DNA of 18,903 bases, from the NCBI GenBank assembly GCA_017511325.1, contig JAFWKS010000047.1:1-18903 (forward strand), given 5' to 3'. This DNA is from Erysipelotrichaceae bacterium (GTDB lineage: Bacteria > Bacillota_I > Bacilli_A > Erysipelotrichales > Erysipelotrichaceae). Shown here in pieces: positions 1 to 6,520 of the stretch (position 1 is its first letter; every line of letters starts with the position of its first letter). The translations under genes and the position numbers were made by a program. The notes under the pieces were generated by a model, which was not told where the DNA came from, ran no database searches, and worked only from the letters and a program-made list of their open reading frames with translations.

Positions 1-1157
1 ATCCTGATCTCAATGTCTGGCTTTATGCCTTCCTTATTGACGGATGTGCCTTTAGGCGAATACCAGTAGTAGCTTGTAAGCTTGAGTATTCCGCCATCAC
101 TTAAGCGTCTGTTGGTCTGGATAACGCCTTTGCCGAAAGTCTTCTCGCCGATCAGCGTGACGTTTTCCACTTCTTCCTTCATGACCAGGGCAAATACTTC
201 TGCAGCTGAAGCGGTGTTCTCGTTAGTCAGGATCGCGATATCCTTGAAGTTTTCAAAGACCTTGCCAGCGACAGTATAGTCGACCTGTTCATTGCCCTCA
301 ACATCCACCTGTTTCAGATAAGGTTTATTTACACCGATGAACAGTCTCAGACAGTCCCTGACTGCCGTCTGATAGCCACCGGTATCGTTTCTTAAATCAA
401 TGATCAGCTTGTCTGTATCTTCATAATCCGTCAGATATTTCTCGATCTCCTTAGCCGTCGATTCACCAAAGCTTTCGATCTCCAACACGACATAGTCATC
501 CTGTTTTGAAGCGTAGACAGTCGAACTGATCGAATCTCTGACTATCTTGAGATCCAATAGTTCTGTTCCTCTTTGAACCTGAAGCTCAACGATCGAACCT
601 CTTTCACCTGTTACGATATCTTTCAGATCATTCAAGTTATCTTCATTTATCTCTATGCCATCGACAGTTTTGATGATGTCCCCTGCCTGCATGCCGACTT
701 TCTCAGCCGGAGAATCCTTGAAGACTCTCAAGACGACAGGCACACCGGAGGTAGATGAATACTGAACGCCGATGCCCACGTAGTCGAGGTTGATCGCTGC
801 TGCAAATTCATCCATCTCTTCCTTGGACATATAGCTGGTATATGGATCATCTTCATCGCTGGTCATGCCGACGATGGCTCTGTGCTGGAGCTCAGAACCG
901 ATATCTTCGTATTCAGTGCTGTAGAGCCAGCTTTTCTGCATGACATATTTTATCTCATCAAAGATACTGCTGTCGGATCTGCTGCTTACGCGGATAAAAA
1001 AGCTTGCATAAAAGCCGATGCCAAGTCCCAGCAGCAATACAAAAAGATGGGAGAAGAATGACTTGACGGTATTCATCCTCCTTCTTCTTATCTCTTCTCT
1101 TTCACTCTTGAGCGGTTTTTTCTCAAGATCAAAATATACTCTATCGTCTTTGTTCAT
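1..1157 (-). CDS. ctpA: S41 family C-terminal processing protease (CtpA/CtpB-like), 3'-truncated by window edge
   Basis: Membrane-anchored serine protease of the tail-specific/CTP family, which cleaves exported or periplasm-equivalent proteins. The reading frame stays open for 385 codons from the ATG at 1157 and leaves the window at base 1, so the C-terminus is missing. Visible parts: a basic cytoplasmic N-terminus (about 1-32), one membrane segment (about 34-56), a PDZ domain (about 125-210, with GIGV and the SPAEKVGMQAGD carboxylate-binding region), then the protease core. The catalytic dyad is intact: Ser317 in TASAAE and Lys343 in TFGKGVIQ, with Gln347 behind it. The start lies 6 nt after the M23 stop and has no good Shine-Dalgarno, suggesting coupled re-initiation. 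It is the last visible gene of the ftsEX operon; a linked S41 protease is also found near ftsEX in Bacillus (ctpB). The exact substrate is unknown. Confidence 0.93.
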   Translation of the reverse strand, partial: MNKDDRVYFDLEKKPLKSEREEIRRRRMNTVKSFFSHLFVLLLGLGIGFYASFFIRVSSRSDSSIFDEIKYVMQKSWLYSTEYEDIGSELQHRAIVGMTSDEDDPYTSYMSKEEMDEFAAAINLDYVGIGVQYSSTSGVPVVLRVFKDSPAEKVGMQAGDIIKTVDGIEINEDNLNDLKDIVTGERGSIVELQVQRGTELLDLKIVRDSISSTVYASKQDDYVVLEIESFGESTAKEIEKYLTDYEDTDKLIIDLRNDTGGYQTAVRDCLRLFIGVNKPYLKQVDVEGNEQVDYTVAGKVFENFKDIAILTNENTASAAEVFALVMKEEVENVTLIGEKTFGKGVIQTNRRLSDGGILKLTSYYWYSPKGTSVNKEGIKPDIEIR

Positions 1158-1163
1158 ATGTTT

Positions 1164-2510
1164 TTATGGCAGATACATTTCCGGGTTGAGGATACATGGT
1201 GCTGAACTTACATCACAGCGGTTGTTGTAGGCAGTTGCACCACGGCCGACCGAGAAAGTCGCATTCCAGCCCATGGCCAGATAGTCAAGCAGTTCACCTC
1301 TGCCTAAACGATACATTTCAATGTGGCAGTGCGGACCTGTCGATTTGCCTGATGAACCGACTGTACCGATGACTTCATCCTGCAGGACATAGTCACCGTA
1401 GCTGACATAGACAGACTGCATATGGAAGAAGATGAAACCGTAGACTGTGCCGTCGACTTCACACATCAGATAGACCTGATTGCCGCCACCGGCGATCCAT
1501 GCGCCGCAATAGTTTGAAAGACTGCCCGGATCTCCGCAGCTGTCATCAGCTCTGATTATCACGCCACCGGCCGGGGCATGGATCTGAGTGCCTCTTGATG
1601 CCGCATAGTCGACACCGAGGTGCCATGTACCCGACAGGAAATTGTTGTCATAGTTCCAGACTCTGCCGGTGATCCATGAGTTATGGACCGGGGTCGAAAA
1701 ACTGGAGTTGACAGTCACACCTGTTTCCTTTAAGGCATCACGCAAATCGCTGAAGCTCTGATATACTTCGTCTCTGGCTGCCGTCATCTCATCGAGTTCA
1801 TCCTGAATCCTTGCCTCTTCTTCACGGTAGAACTCTTCCATGGCGATCAGTTCGGCCTGCTTGGCCACGATATCGTTATAGTTCTCATCGAGCTTGGACT
1901 TTGAAGCGTCGAGCTCGGCTTTGTCTTTATTAAGCTGTTCGATTATATCCAGCAATGTTTCACGGTCGCTCTTATCTTTGGAGACGATGGCTTCAACGCC
2001 GTACACTCTGCTGAGCATGTCGGAAAATGATTTGGAACCGAGGATGAATTCGATATAGCCGTTGAAATGCATGATCTTCTGCGTCTCGACCATTCTGTTT
2101 TTTACTCTGGTATTGATCGCTTCGACCTTCGCTTCATTCTCAGCGATCTGGATTTCCAGTTCTGCGATCCTGACCTTGAGATCTTCGATCTGGGCTTTTA
2201 AGGAATCCACTTCACTTTGAAGGTCAGCCGCCTTGGCTGCATACTCTTCAGCCAAAGAGATAGCCTTGTCTCTGTCGCTTTGTGCATCGGCGATCTTGTC
2301 TTCGATATCCTTCAGACTCGACTGAGCACTTGAAGCAATAGCCTTGCAGGCCTCCTTGTCGCGGTCTTCGATGCACTTGTCATAGTCACTTTTCTCGCTG
2401 TAAGTCTCCTCTTCATCATCGCCATCTTCCGCATAAATAAAACTTGTCTTAGCGAAACTGCCCAAGACCAAGAAAAGAACCAACAGCAGGTTTACTATTC
2501 TTTTTTTCAT
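1164..2510 (-). CDS. Secreted coiled-coil M23 (LytM-type) peptidoglycan endopeptidase, presumed FtsEX effector
   Basis: Zinc endopeptidase expected to cut peptide cross-links in peptidoglycan outside the cell. I take the ATG at 2510 (448 aa), which shares one base with the ftsX stop; an in-frame ATG at 2537 would add nine residues in front of an obvious signal peptide. In order: signal peptide (about 1-27), acidic linker, a long heptad-rich coiled coil (about 40-250), linker, and the M23 domain from about 290. Zinc ligands are present: His297 and Asp301 in HLGVD, and His396 of the HCH motif; His363 and His394 complete the active site. The domain also holds six cysteines, unusual for a Bacillota exoenzyme. 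The architecture resembles EnvC and, functionally, PcsB/CwlO, coiled-coil hydrolases controlled by FtsEX. Unlike E. coli EnvC, whose LytM domain is inactive, this one keeps its catalytic residues. The FtsEX link is inferred from position and architecture. Confidence 0.93.
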   Translation of the reverse strand: MKKRIVNLLLVLFLVLGSFAKTSFIYAEDGDDEEETYSEKSDYDKCIEDRDKEACKAIASSAQSSLKDIEDKIADAQSDRDKAISLAEEYAAKAADLQSEVDSLKAQIEDLKVRIAELEIQIAENEAKVEAINTRVKNRMVETQKIMHFNGYIEFILGSKSFSDMLSRVYGVEAIVSKDKSDRETLLDIIEQLNKDKAELDASKSKLDENYNDIVAKQAELIAMEEFYREEEARIQDELDEMTAARDEVYQSFSDLRDALKETGVTVNSSFSTPVHNSWITGRVWNYDNNFLSGTWHLGVDYAASRGTQIHAPAGGVIIRADDSCGDPGSLSNYCGAWIAGGGNQVYLMCEVDGTVYGFIFFHMQSVYVSYGDYVLQDEVIGTVGSSGKSTGPHCHIEMYRLGRGELLDYLAMGWNATFSVGRGATAYNNRCDVSSAPCILNPEMYLP

Positions 2511-3418
2511 CAGCGGGTCAACCTCAGGTACTTGCATACTGAAATATATGATCCAAGGAAACCTACCAGCACACCTAGAGCCAGTAAGCCTAAAGCTATA
2601 TAGACGATAAAAGGCATGAACGGAACGAGCTTGATGACACCAGCCAGAACGCCGCCTGTAATATTGTAGAGTTTATAGTAGCCGTAAATGATGGCTGCGA
2701 TAGGTAAAAGCGAGCCAAAGATACCAATGATGATGCCTTCGACCAGGAATGGTGCCCTGATATAGCCGTTCTTGGCACCGACATTTCTCATGATCCAGAT
2801 CTCATCTTTTCTTGTGGCGATCGTGATCTTGATCGTGTTGTATATAAGGTATACAGCCAAAGCGATCAACGCAAGCACGACAATGGCACCGACGTATCTT
2901 GTCGTATGAAGGATGTTGATGAGAGTGTAGGTATTGCTTCCGCCATCTCTGATTGATTCGATACCGCTCATTCCCGCAACAGTATTCTTGATGCTTTCCA
3001 TATTCGTACCGTCGACGGCGTAGATCAAAAATGTATCATGGAAAGGATTGTCAGAACGGTAGAGTTCAGTGAACTCAACAACATCCGAATCACCGTATTC
3101 CTTGATATAGAAATCAAATTCCTCTTCCTTGGTGCGGTATGTGACATGATCGACACCTTCGATGGCCTCGATGTCTCCTTTCATGGAAGTGATCCTTGAA
3201 GGGTCAGTAACATCATAATCGATCAAGGCGACCAGCGAGATCGACTGTTCGATCTCCTGTGTCAGAAAAGCCAGGTTCACGGCAAAAACCGCAAAGACCC
3301 CTACCAGCAGCAGGGTGATCGTTACAGCTGAAGCAGCCGAAAGCGCATTACCGAAGTGTCTGCCGACACCGATAAAGCCTTCTCTGATATGTCTGAAGAA
3401 ACGGCGGATATACTTCAT
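2510..3418 (-). CDS. ftsX: Cell-division ABC transporter-like permease FtsX
   Basis: Integral membrane partner of FtsE; the complex is not a true transporter but transmits ATP hydrolysis across the membrane to activate cell-wall hydrolases. At 302 aa the size is normal. Topology fits FtsX: short basic cytoplasmic N-terminus, first membrane helix (about 22-50), a large external domain of about 125 residues, then three membrane helices (about 177-200, 222-248, 265-292) with a MacB/FtsX-type core containing IATRKDEIWIMRNVGA. Its ATG shares one base with the ftsE stop (TGATG) and is preceded by a purine-rich GAAGGGAAGG ribosome-binding site inside ftsE. Its own TGA shares one base with the M23 ATG, so the three are probably translationally coupled. 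Confidence 0.96.
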   Translation of the reverse strand: MKYIRRFFRHIREGFIGVGRHFGNALSAASAVTITLLLVGVFAVFAVNLAFLTQEIEQSISLVALIDYDVTDPSRITSMKGDIEAIEGVDHVTYRTKEEEFDFYIKEYGDSDVVEFTELYRSDNPFHDTFLIYAVDGTNMESIKNTVAGMSGIESIRDGGSNTYTLINILHTTRYVGAIVVLALIALAVYLIYNTIKITIATRKDEIWIMRNVGAKNGYIRAPFLVEGIIIGIFGSLLPIAAIIYGYYKLYNITGGVLAGVIKLVPFMPFIVYIALGLLALGVLVGFLGSYISVCKYLRLTR

Positions 3419-4311
3419 CAGATGCCGCCTTCCCTTCTTATCTCCTCGATGACCTTCAGCTGTTCGGTTATCTCATTTATCATCATGTCCTGTTTTTCCG
3501 TTTCGGAAACATGTTCAGGATCATGTACGTGTTCGCTTTCTTCGACCATTGGCGAAACAGGTTCATTCTCCGCCTTCTCTTCCGTTTTATTTTCCTGAAC
3601 TGTCGGCTTGAGATTGATGCCATCCTGTTTTACCAGAGGATCATTCATCCTGCGGTCTTCAACAACGTGGCCGCATTCGATCCTGATCGTTCTCTTGGGG
3701 TGATATTCGACCATGACGTCATTATGTGTAACGACTAAAAGCGTCGTCTTTTCTTCGGTGTTGATCTTCTCTAAAAGCGAGATCATTTCATCGGTCATCG
3801 AAGGGTCGAGGTTTCCGGTCGGTTCATCAGCGATCAGGATACTTGGACGCTTGGCGATGGCACGGGCGATCGCCACACGCTGCTGCTGACCGCCTGAAAG
3901 TTCTCTTGGCTTGACGTTGGCCTTGTCTGAAAGATCGACAAGTTTCAAGACTTCTCTGACTCTTTTTCTGATCTTGTCATTTGGCCAGTCCAATACTTCC
4001 AAAGCATAGGCGACATTTTCAAAAACAGTCTTTTCCGGTAAAAGACGGTAATCCTGGAAGACGACACCGATCTGCCTTCTGTAGAGGTAGACCTTGGACT
4101 TCTTGATCCTGCCGACATTTTTGCCCGAAACAAGGATACTGCCGCCAGTCGGAACTTCTTCACCGTCAAGCAGTTTGATCAAAGTGGACTTTCCGGCACC
4201 GGTCGGTCCCATGATGTAGACAAATTCACCGGCATTGACCTTAAGATTCACATTCTGCAATGCGTTGGTCCCGTTTTTATATTTCTTGGATACGTTTTTA
4301 AACTCAATCAT
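3418..4311 (-). CDS. ftsE: Cell-division ATP-binding protein FtsE with acidic C-terminal extension
   Basis: ABC ATPase driving FtsX conformational change. Walker A is GPTGAGKS (35-42), Q-loop Gln86, signature LSGGQ (138-142), Walker B ILIADEPTG (158-166) and the switch His196. The core ends near residue 221, the usual FtsE length, but here the protein continues to 297. The extra ~75 residues are rich in Glu/Lys/Pro with a His-Asp patch, ending in a probable short helix. The start Met-Ile-Glu-Phe matches the family, yet no Shine-Dalgarno precedes it; an extended -10 box sits 10 nt upstream, suggesting a nearly leaderless mRNA. First gene of the ftsEX-M23-S41 operon, divergent from darA. Confidence 0.96.
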   Translation of the reverse strand: MIEFKNVSKKYKNGTNALQNVNLKVNAGEFVYIMGPTGAGKSTLIKLLDGEEVPTGGSILVSGKNVGRIKKSKVYLYRRQIGVVFQDYRLLPEKTVFENVAYALEVLDWPNDKIRKRVREVLKLVDLSDKANVKPRELSGGQQQRVAIARAIAKRPSILIADEPTGNLDPSMTDEMISLLEKINTEEKTTLLVVTHNDVMVEYHPKRTIRIECGHVVEDRRMNDPLVKQDGINLKPTVQENKTEEKAENEPVSPMVEESEHVHDPEHVSETEKQDMMINEITEQLKVIEEIRREGGI

Positions 4312-4321
4312 AATCTATAAA

Positions 4322-4330
4322 ATTATACCA
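4322..4330 (-). promoter_or_regulatory. Extended -10 promoter of ftsE, very close to the start codon
   Basis: On the minus strand the sequence reads TGGTATAAT, a perfect TATAAT (4327-4322) with the TGn extension. Only 10 nt separate it from the ftsE ATG at 4311, placing the predicted transcription start about 4 nt before the ATG. The -35 region at 17 nt spacing is weak (AGGATA), consistent with an extended -10 promoter. Confidence 0.6.
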
Positions 4331-4385
4331 CTATTGAAAGATAATATCCTTATTAAGAGAGTTGTTATTGTTTTGTCAGGAATAA

Positions 4386-4408
4386 TGCTAAAATAATAAA
4401 AAGGGAGG
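4386..4408 (+). promoter_or_regulatory. Probable darA extended -10 box and strong ribosome-binding site
   Basis: TGCTAAAAT (4386-4394) is a plausible extended -10. AAGGGAGG (about 4401-4408) is a strong Shine-Dalgarno 9 nt before the darA ATG. The -35 is not clear; TTGTTA and TTGTTT elements lie upstream at less usual spacings. The 106-nt region is shared with the divergent ftsE promoter. Confidence 0.45.
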
Positions 4409-4417
4409 AACCTTGAT

Positions 4418-4741
4418 ATGAAACTAATACTTGCTATCATCTCAACAGACGATACAAAAGCTTGTATCTCTGCTTTGAATCGCGCGTCTTTTCATGTTAC
4501 GCGTCTGGCTACCACGGGTGGTTTCCTTTCTTCAGGCAACACAACATTGATCATTGGCTGTGAAGATAAGGAAGTTGAAAAAGCTATCGAGATCCTCGGT
4601 GGCGAATCTCAAAGAAGAAAAGAAGCAGTTCCTTCAACCATTTCCAGCGATATGTCTAATCTGGTTTCATATCCTGTTGAAGTTGAAGTCGGTGGTGCAA
4701 CAATTTTTGTTTTGAACGTCGAAGATTTCAGAAAACTTTAA
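4418..4741 (+). CDS. darA: Cyclic-di-AMP receptor, DarA/PstA (YaaQ, DUF970) family
   Basis: Small cytosolic PII-like protein that binds cyclic di-AMP as a trimer. The full 107-aa length matches the family. Recognisable elements are Thr28, the glycine-rich ligand loop GGFLSSGNTT (34-43) with Asn41, Gly47, and the second glycine motif GGATIFV (92-98). The loop between strands (about 60-85) is the variable B-loop. A very good Shine-Dalgarno precedes it and a strong terminator follows directly at its stop codon, so it is probably a single-gene transcript. Its downstream partner in the cell is not known for the family in general, and nothing here identifies it. Confidence 0.93.
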   Translation: MKLILAIISTDDTKACISALNRASFHVTRLATTGGFLSSGNTTLIIGCEDKEVEKAIEILGGESQRRKEAVPSTISSDMSNLVSYPVEVEVGGATIFVLNVEDFRKL

Positions 4742-4765
4742 GAACTAAACACTTAGTTCTTTTTT
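4740..4765 (+). terminator. Rho-independent terminator of darA
   Basis: A perfect 9-bp stem (AAGAACTAA 4740-4748 with TTAGTTCTT 4753-4761), ACAC loop, and a run of six T (4760-4765). The stem begins within the darA stop codon. The azlC ATG is only 4 nt after the T-run. Confidence 0.88.
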
Positions 4766-4769
4766 AAAT

Positions 4770-5453
4770 ATGAACTCGCTTAAGAAAGGATTTAAAGACG
4801 GTATTCCTATTGGCTTAGGCTACTTTGCGGTAGCCTTTTCTCTAGGCATCGTTGCCGCCGGTGCAGGACTTACACCATTTCAGGGTTTCCTGACATCTTT
4901 TTTGGTCAACGCCTCAGCCGGAGAAAACGCTGCCTTTATCGCCATTAAGGAAGCTGTCCCATATATGCAGATGGCTCTGATCATGGTCGTAAGCAATATC
5001 CGCTACGTCCTGATGTCTTTTGCCCTGTCGCAGAAGATAAATCCTGCCACCGCCATGATCCATCGTTTTCTGCTGGGTTTCTATCTTACAGATGAGTATT
5101 TCGCTCTAGCTGTCTCGCAGGATCCGTATTGCGATCCTTACTATTCGTATGGCGCCTTCCTATTTGCCGTGCCATGCTGGGCAAGCGGTACAGCTTTAGG
5201 CATCGTTATGGGCAACATCCTGCCGGGCAGGATCGTATCGGCTCTATCAGTAGCGCTATTCGGCATGTTTCTGGCCATCATCATACCTCCGGCCAAGAAA
5301 GACAAAGCCATCGCCGTCTTGATCATTTTGAGTTTTCTGAGCAGCTATCTGCTCAGCCGTTATACAAACATCTCCACTTCTACGATAACGATCATTCTGA
5401 CTATCGTATTATCAAGTTTAGGAGCACTTCTTTTCCCGACTAAAGAAAAATGA
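4770..5453 (+). CDS. azlC: AzlC family branched-chain amino acid transporter, large subunit
   Basis: Polytopic membrane protein of the AzlC (LIV-E) family, which with AzlD exports branched-chain amino acids and analogues such as azaleucine. The 227 aa contain the family's N-terminal signature (KKGFKDGIPIGLGYFAVAFSLG region, residues 5-26) and about seven hydrophobic segments. The reading frame overlaps azlD by 4 nt (ATGA). The start is odd: the ATG lies right behind the darA terminator with an AT-only stretch and no Shine-Dalgarno in front, and no convincing promoter was found. No good downstream start exists without losing the conserved N-terminus, so I keep this ATG. Confidence 0.9.
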   Translation: MNSLKKGFKDGIPIGLGYFAVAFSLGIVAAGAGLTPFQGFLTSFLVNASAGENAAFIAIKEAVPYMQMALIMVVSNIRYVLMSFALSQKINPATAMIHRFLLGFYLTDEYFALAVSQDPYCDPYYSYGAFLFAVPCWASGTALGIVMGNILPGRIVSALSVALFGMFLAIIIPPAKKDKAIAVLIILSFLSSYLLSRYTNISTSTITIILTIVLSSLGALLFPTKEK

Positions 5454-5752
5454 GAAACATCTATGTCTACATCCTTGTCATGACTGTTACGGTATCCCTG
5501 ATCAGAATACTTCCTTTAACTTTGATCAGAAAGCCGATCCAGAATAAATTCATCAGGGATTTCCTCTACTATGTCCCATATGTCACTCTATCGGTCATGA
5601 CCTTTCCGGCCATCATCGATGCGACCGACAGCCCTTTAGCCGGTCTGATCTCTCTGATCCTTGGAAGCATTGCCGCCTATAAGGAGATGGGTCTTTTCAA
5701 GGTCACGGTCATCTGCTGTCTGACTGTACTGATCCTGGAGATCTTTATCTAG
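5450..5752 (+). CDS. azlD: AzlD family branched-chain amino acid transport protein, small subunit
   Basis: Small hydrophobic partner of AzlC (100 aa, normal length) with three to four membrane helices. The family motif region RILPLTLIRKPI (19-30) and the following FLYYVPYVTLSVMTFPAI segment are recognisable. The ATG overlaps the azlC stop by 4 nt, so the two are made as a coupled pair. The next gene begins two bases after the azlD stop, extending the operon. Confidence 0.9.
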   Translation: MRNIYVYILVMTVTVSLIRILPLTLIRKPIQNKFIRDFLYYVPYVTLSVMTFPAIIDATDSPLAGLISLILGSIAAYKEMGLFKVTVICCLTVLILEIFI

Positions 5753-5753
5753 G

Positions 5754-6500
5754 ATGAGCTTGCTTTTTGACAGAAAGCCGGAATTGTTCGGCAGTTTCCA
5801 TATATGCGCTCTGTTTTTATGTGTGCTGTTCAATTATGGCGTTTACCGTTTTTTCAAAAATAAAGACGAAACATATCAGTTAAAAGCGATACATTACTGC
5901 GGTCTATTCATGATGGTGATGGAAGTGATCAAGCAGATCTTCTGTTACCATTTTGTTTTTGATCACAAGATCAACCTCTGGTTTTTCCCATGGCAGCTTT
6001 GTTCGACCCTGATGTACTGTTCTTTTTTTATCACCCTGGTGAAAAGAAAGATGCAGGATACCATCCTGGTCTATCTTACGACCTTCTGTCTTCTGGCTGC
6101 CATCGTGGCTCTGCTTATTCCGCTTGATATGCTCAGGATCCAGGTATATCTGGCCTGTTACAGTTTCCTTTATCATTATCTGATGATCAGCGTAGCCATT
6201 GTCTCGCTTTTCATTCTAAGCAGAAGAACAGAAATAGATTTCCTGAGTTCAGCAGCCCTCTTTTTGTTTTTTGCCCTGATTGCAGAGATCATCAACATCG
6301 TCTCTCATCAGATCTTTCACGATATCAGAGTCGAACCGAACATGTTTTACATCAGTCCCTACTATCCGACGACACAGCCGATCCTGAATACCATCGCCCT
6401 TAAATACGGCATATTTACGGAGATCATCATTTATCTCGGACTGATAATCCTATTAAGTTATCTGATCTACAGGATGATCATAAAAAAGATATATAATTAA
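5754..6500 (+). CDS. TMEM164/YwaF-like (TIGR02206) integral membrane protein
   Basis: Integral membrane protein of 248 aa with about seven hydrophobic helices, resembling the bacterial TIGR02206/YwaF family (relatives of eukaryotic TMEM164). Supporting motifs are WFFPWQLCS (76-84), the SFLYHYLM segment (about 137-144), and the family-like ISPYYPTTQPIL near residues 200-211. Biochemical function in bacteria is not established; eukaryotic TMEM164 acts in ether-lipid acyl transfer, which should not be transferred without test. It starts directly after azlD, so it probably belongs to that operon. Its stop codon overlaps a TATAAT that may serve the next gene. Confidence 0.78.
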   Translation: MSLLFDRKPELFGSFHICALFLCVLFNYGVYRFFKNKDETYQLKAIHYCGLFMMVMEVIKQIFCYHFVFDHKINLWFFPWQLCSTLMYCSFFITLVKRKMQDTILVYLTTFCLLAAIVALLIPLDMLRIQVYLACYSFLYHYLMISVAIVSLFILSRRTEIDFLSSAALFLFFALIAEIINIVSHQIFHDIRVEPNMFYISPYYPTTQPILNTIALKYGIFTEIIIYLGLIILLSYLIYRMIIKKIYN

Positions 6501-6516
6501 GTCGAGGAGACTTAAT
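6492..6516 (+). promoter_or_regulatory. -10 box and 8-bp palindrome carrying the ribosome-binding site of the flavodiiron gene
   Basis: TATAAT (6492-6497) is a perfect -10 hexamer, although no good -35 lies 16-18 nt before it. Overlapping it is a perfect palindrome with arms ATTAAGTC (6496-6503) and GACTTAAT (6509-6516) around the loop GAGGA (6504-6508). That loop is the Shine-Dalgarno core, about 11-12 nt before the ATG at 6521. It could be an operator across the transcription start or, if transcription begins upstream, an RNA hairpin exposing or hiding the ribosome-binding site. Confidence 0.55.
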
Positions 6517-6520
6517 CTAA

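Noticed and set aside
2508..2537. Upstream ATG (2537) as M23 peptidase start
   Set aside because: It would put nine acidic/polar residues before the signal peptide and overlap ftsX by 28 nt; the ATG at 2510 is coupled to the ftsX stop like the neighbouring junction.
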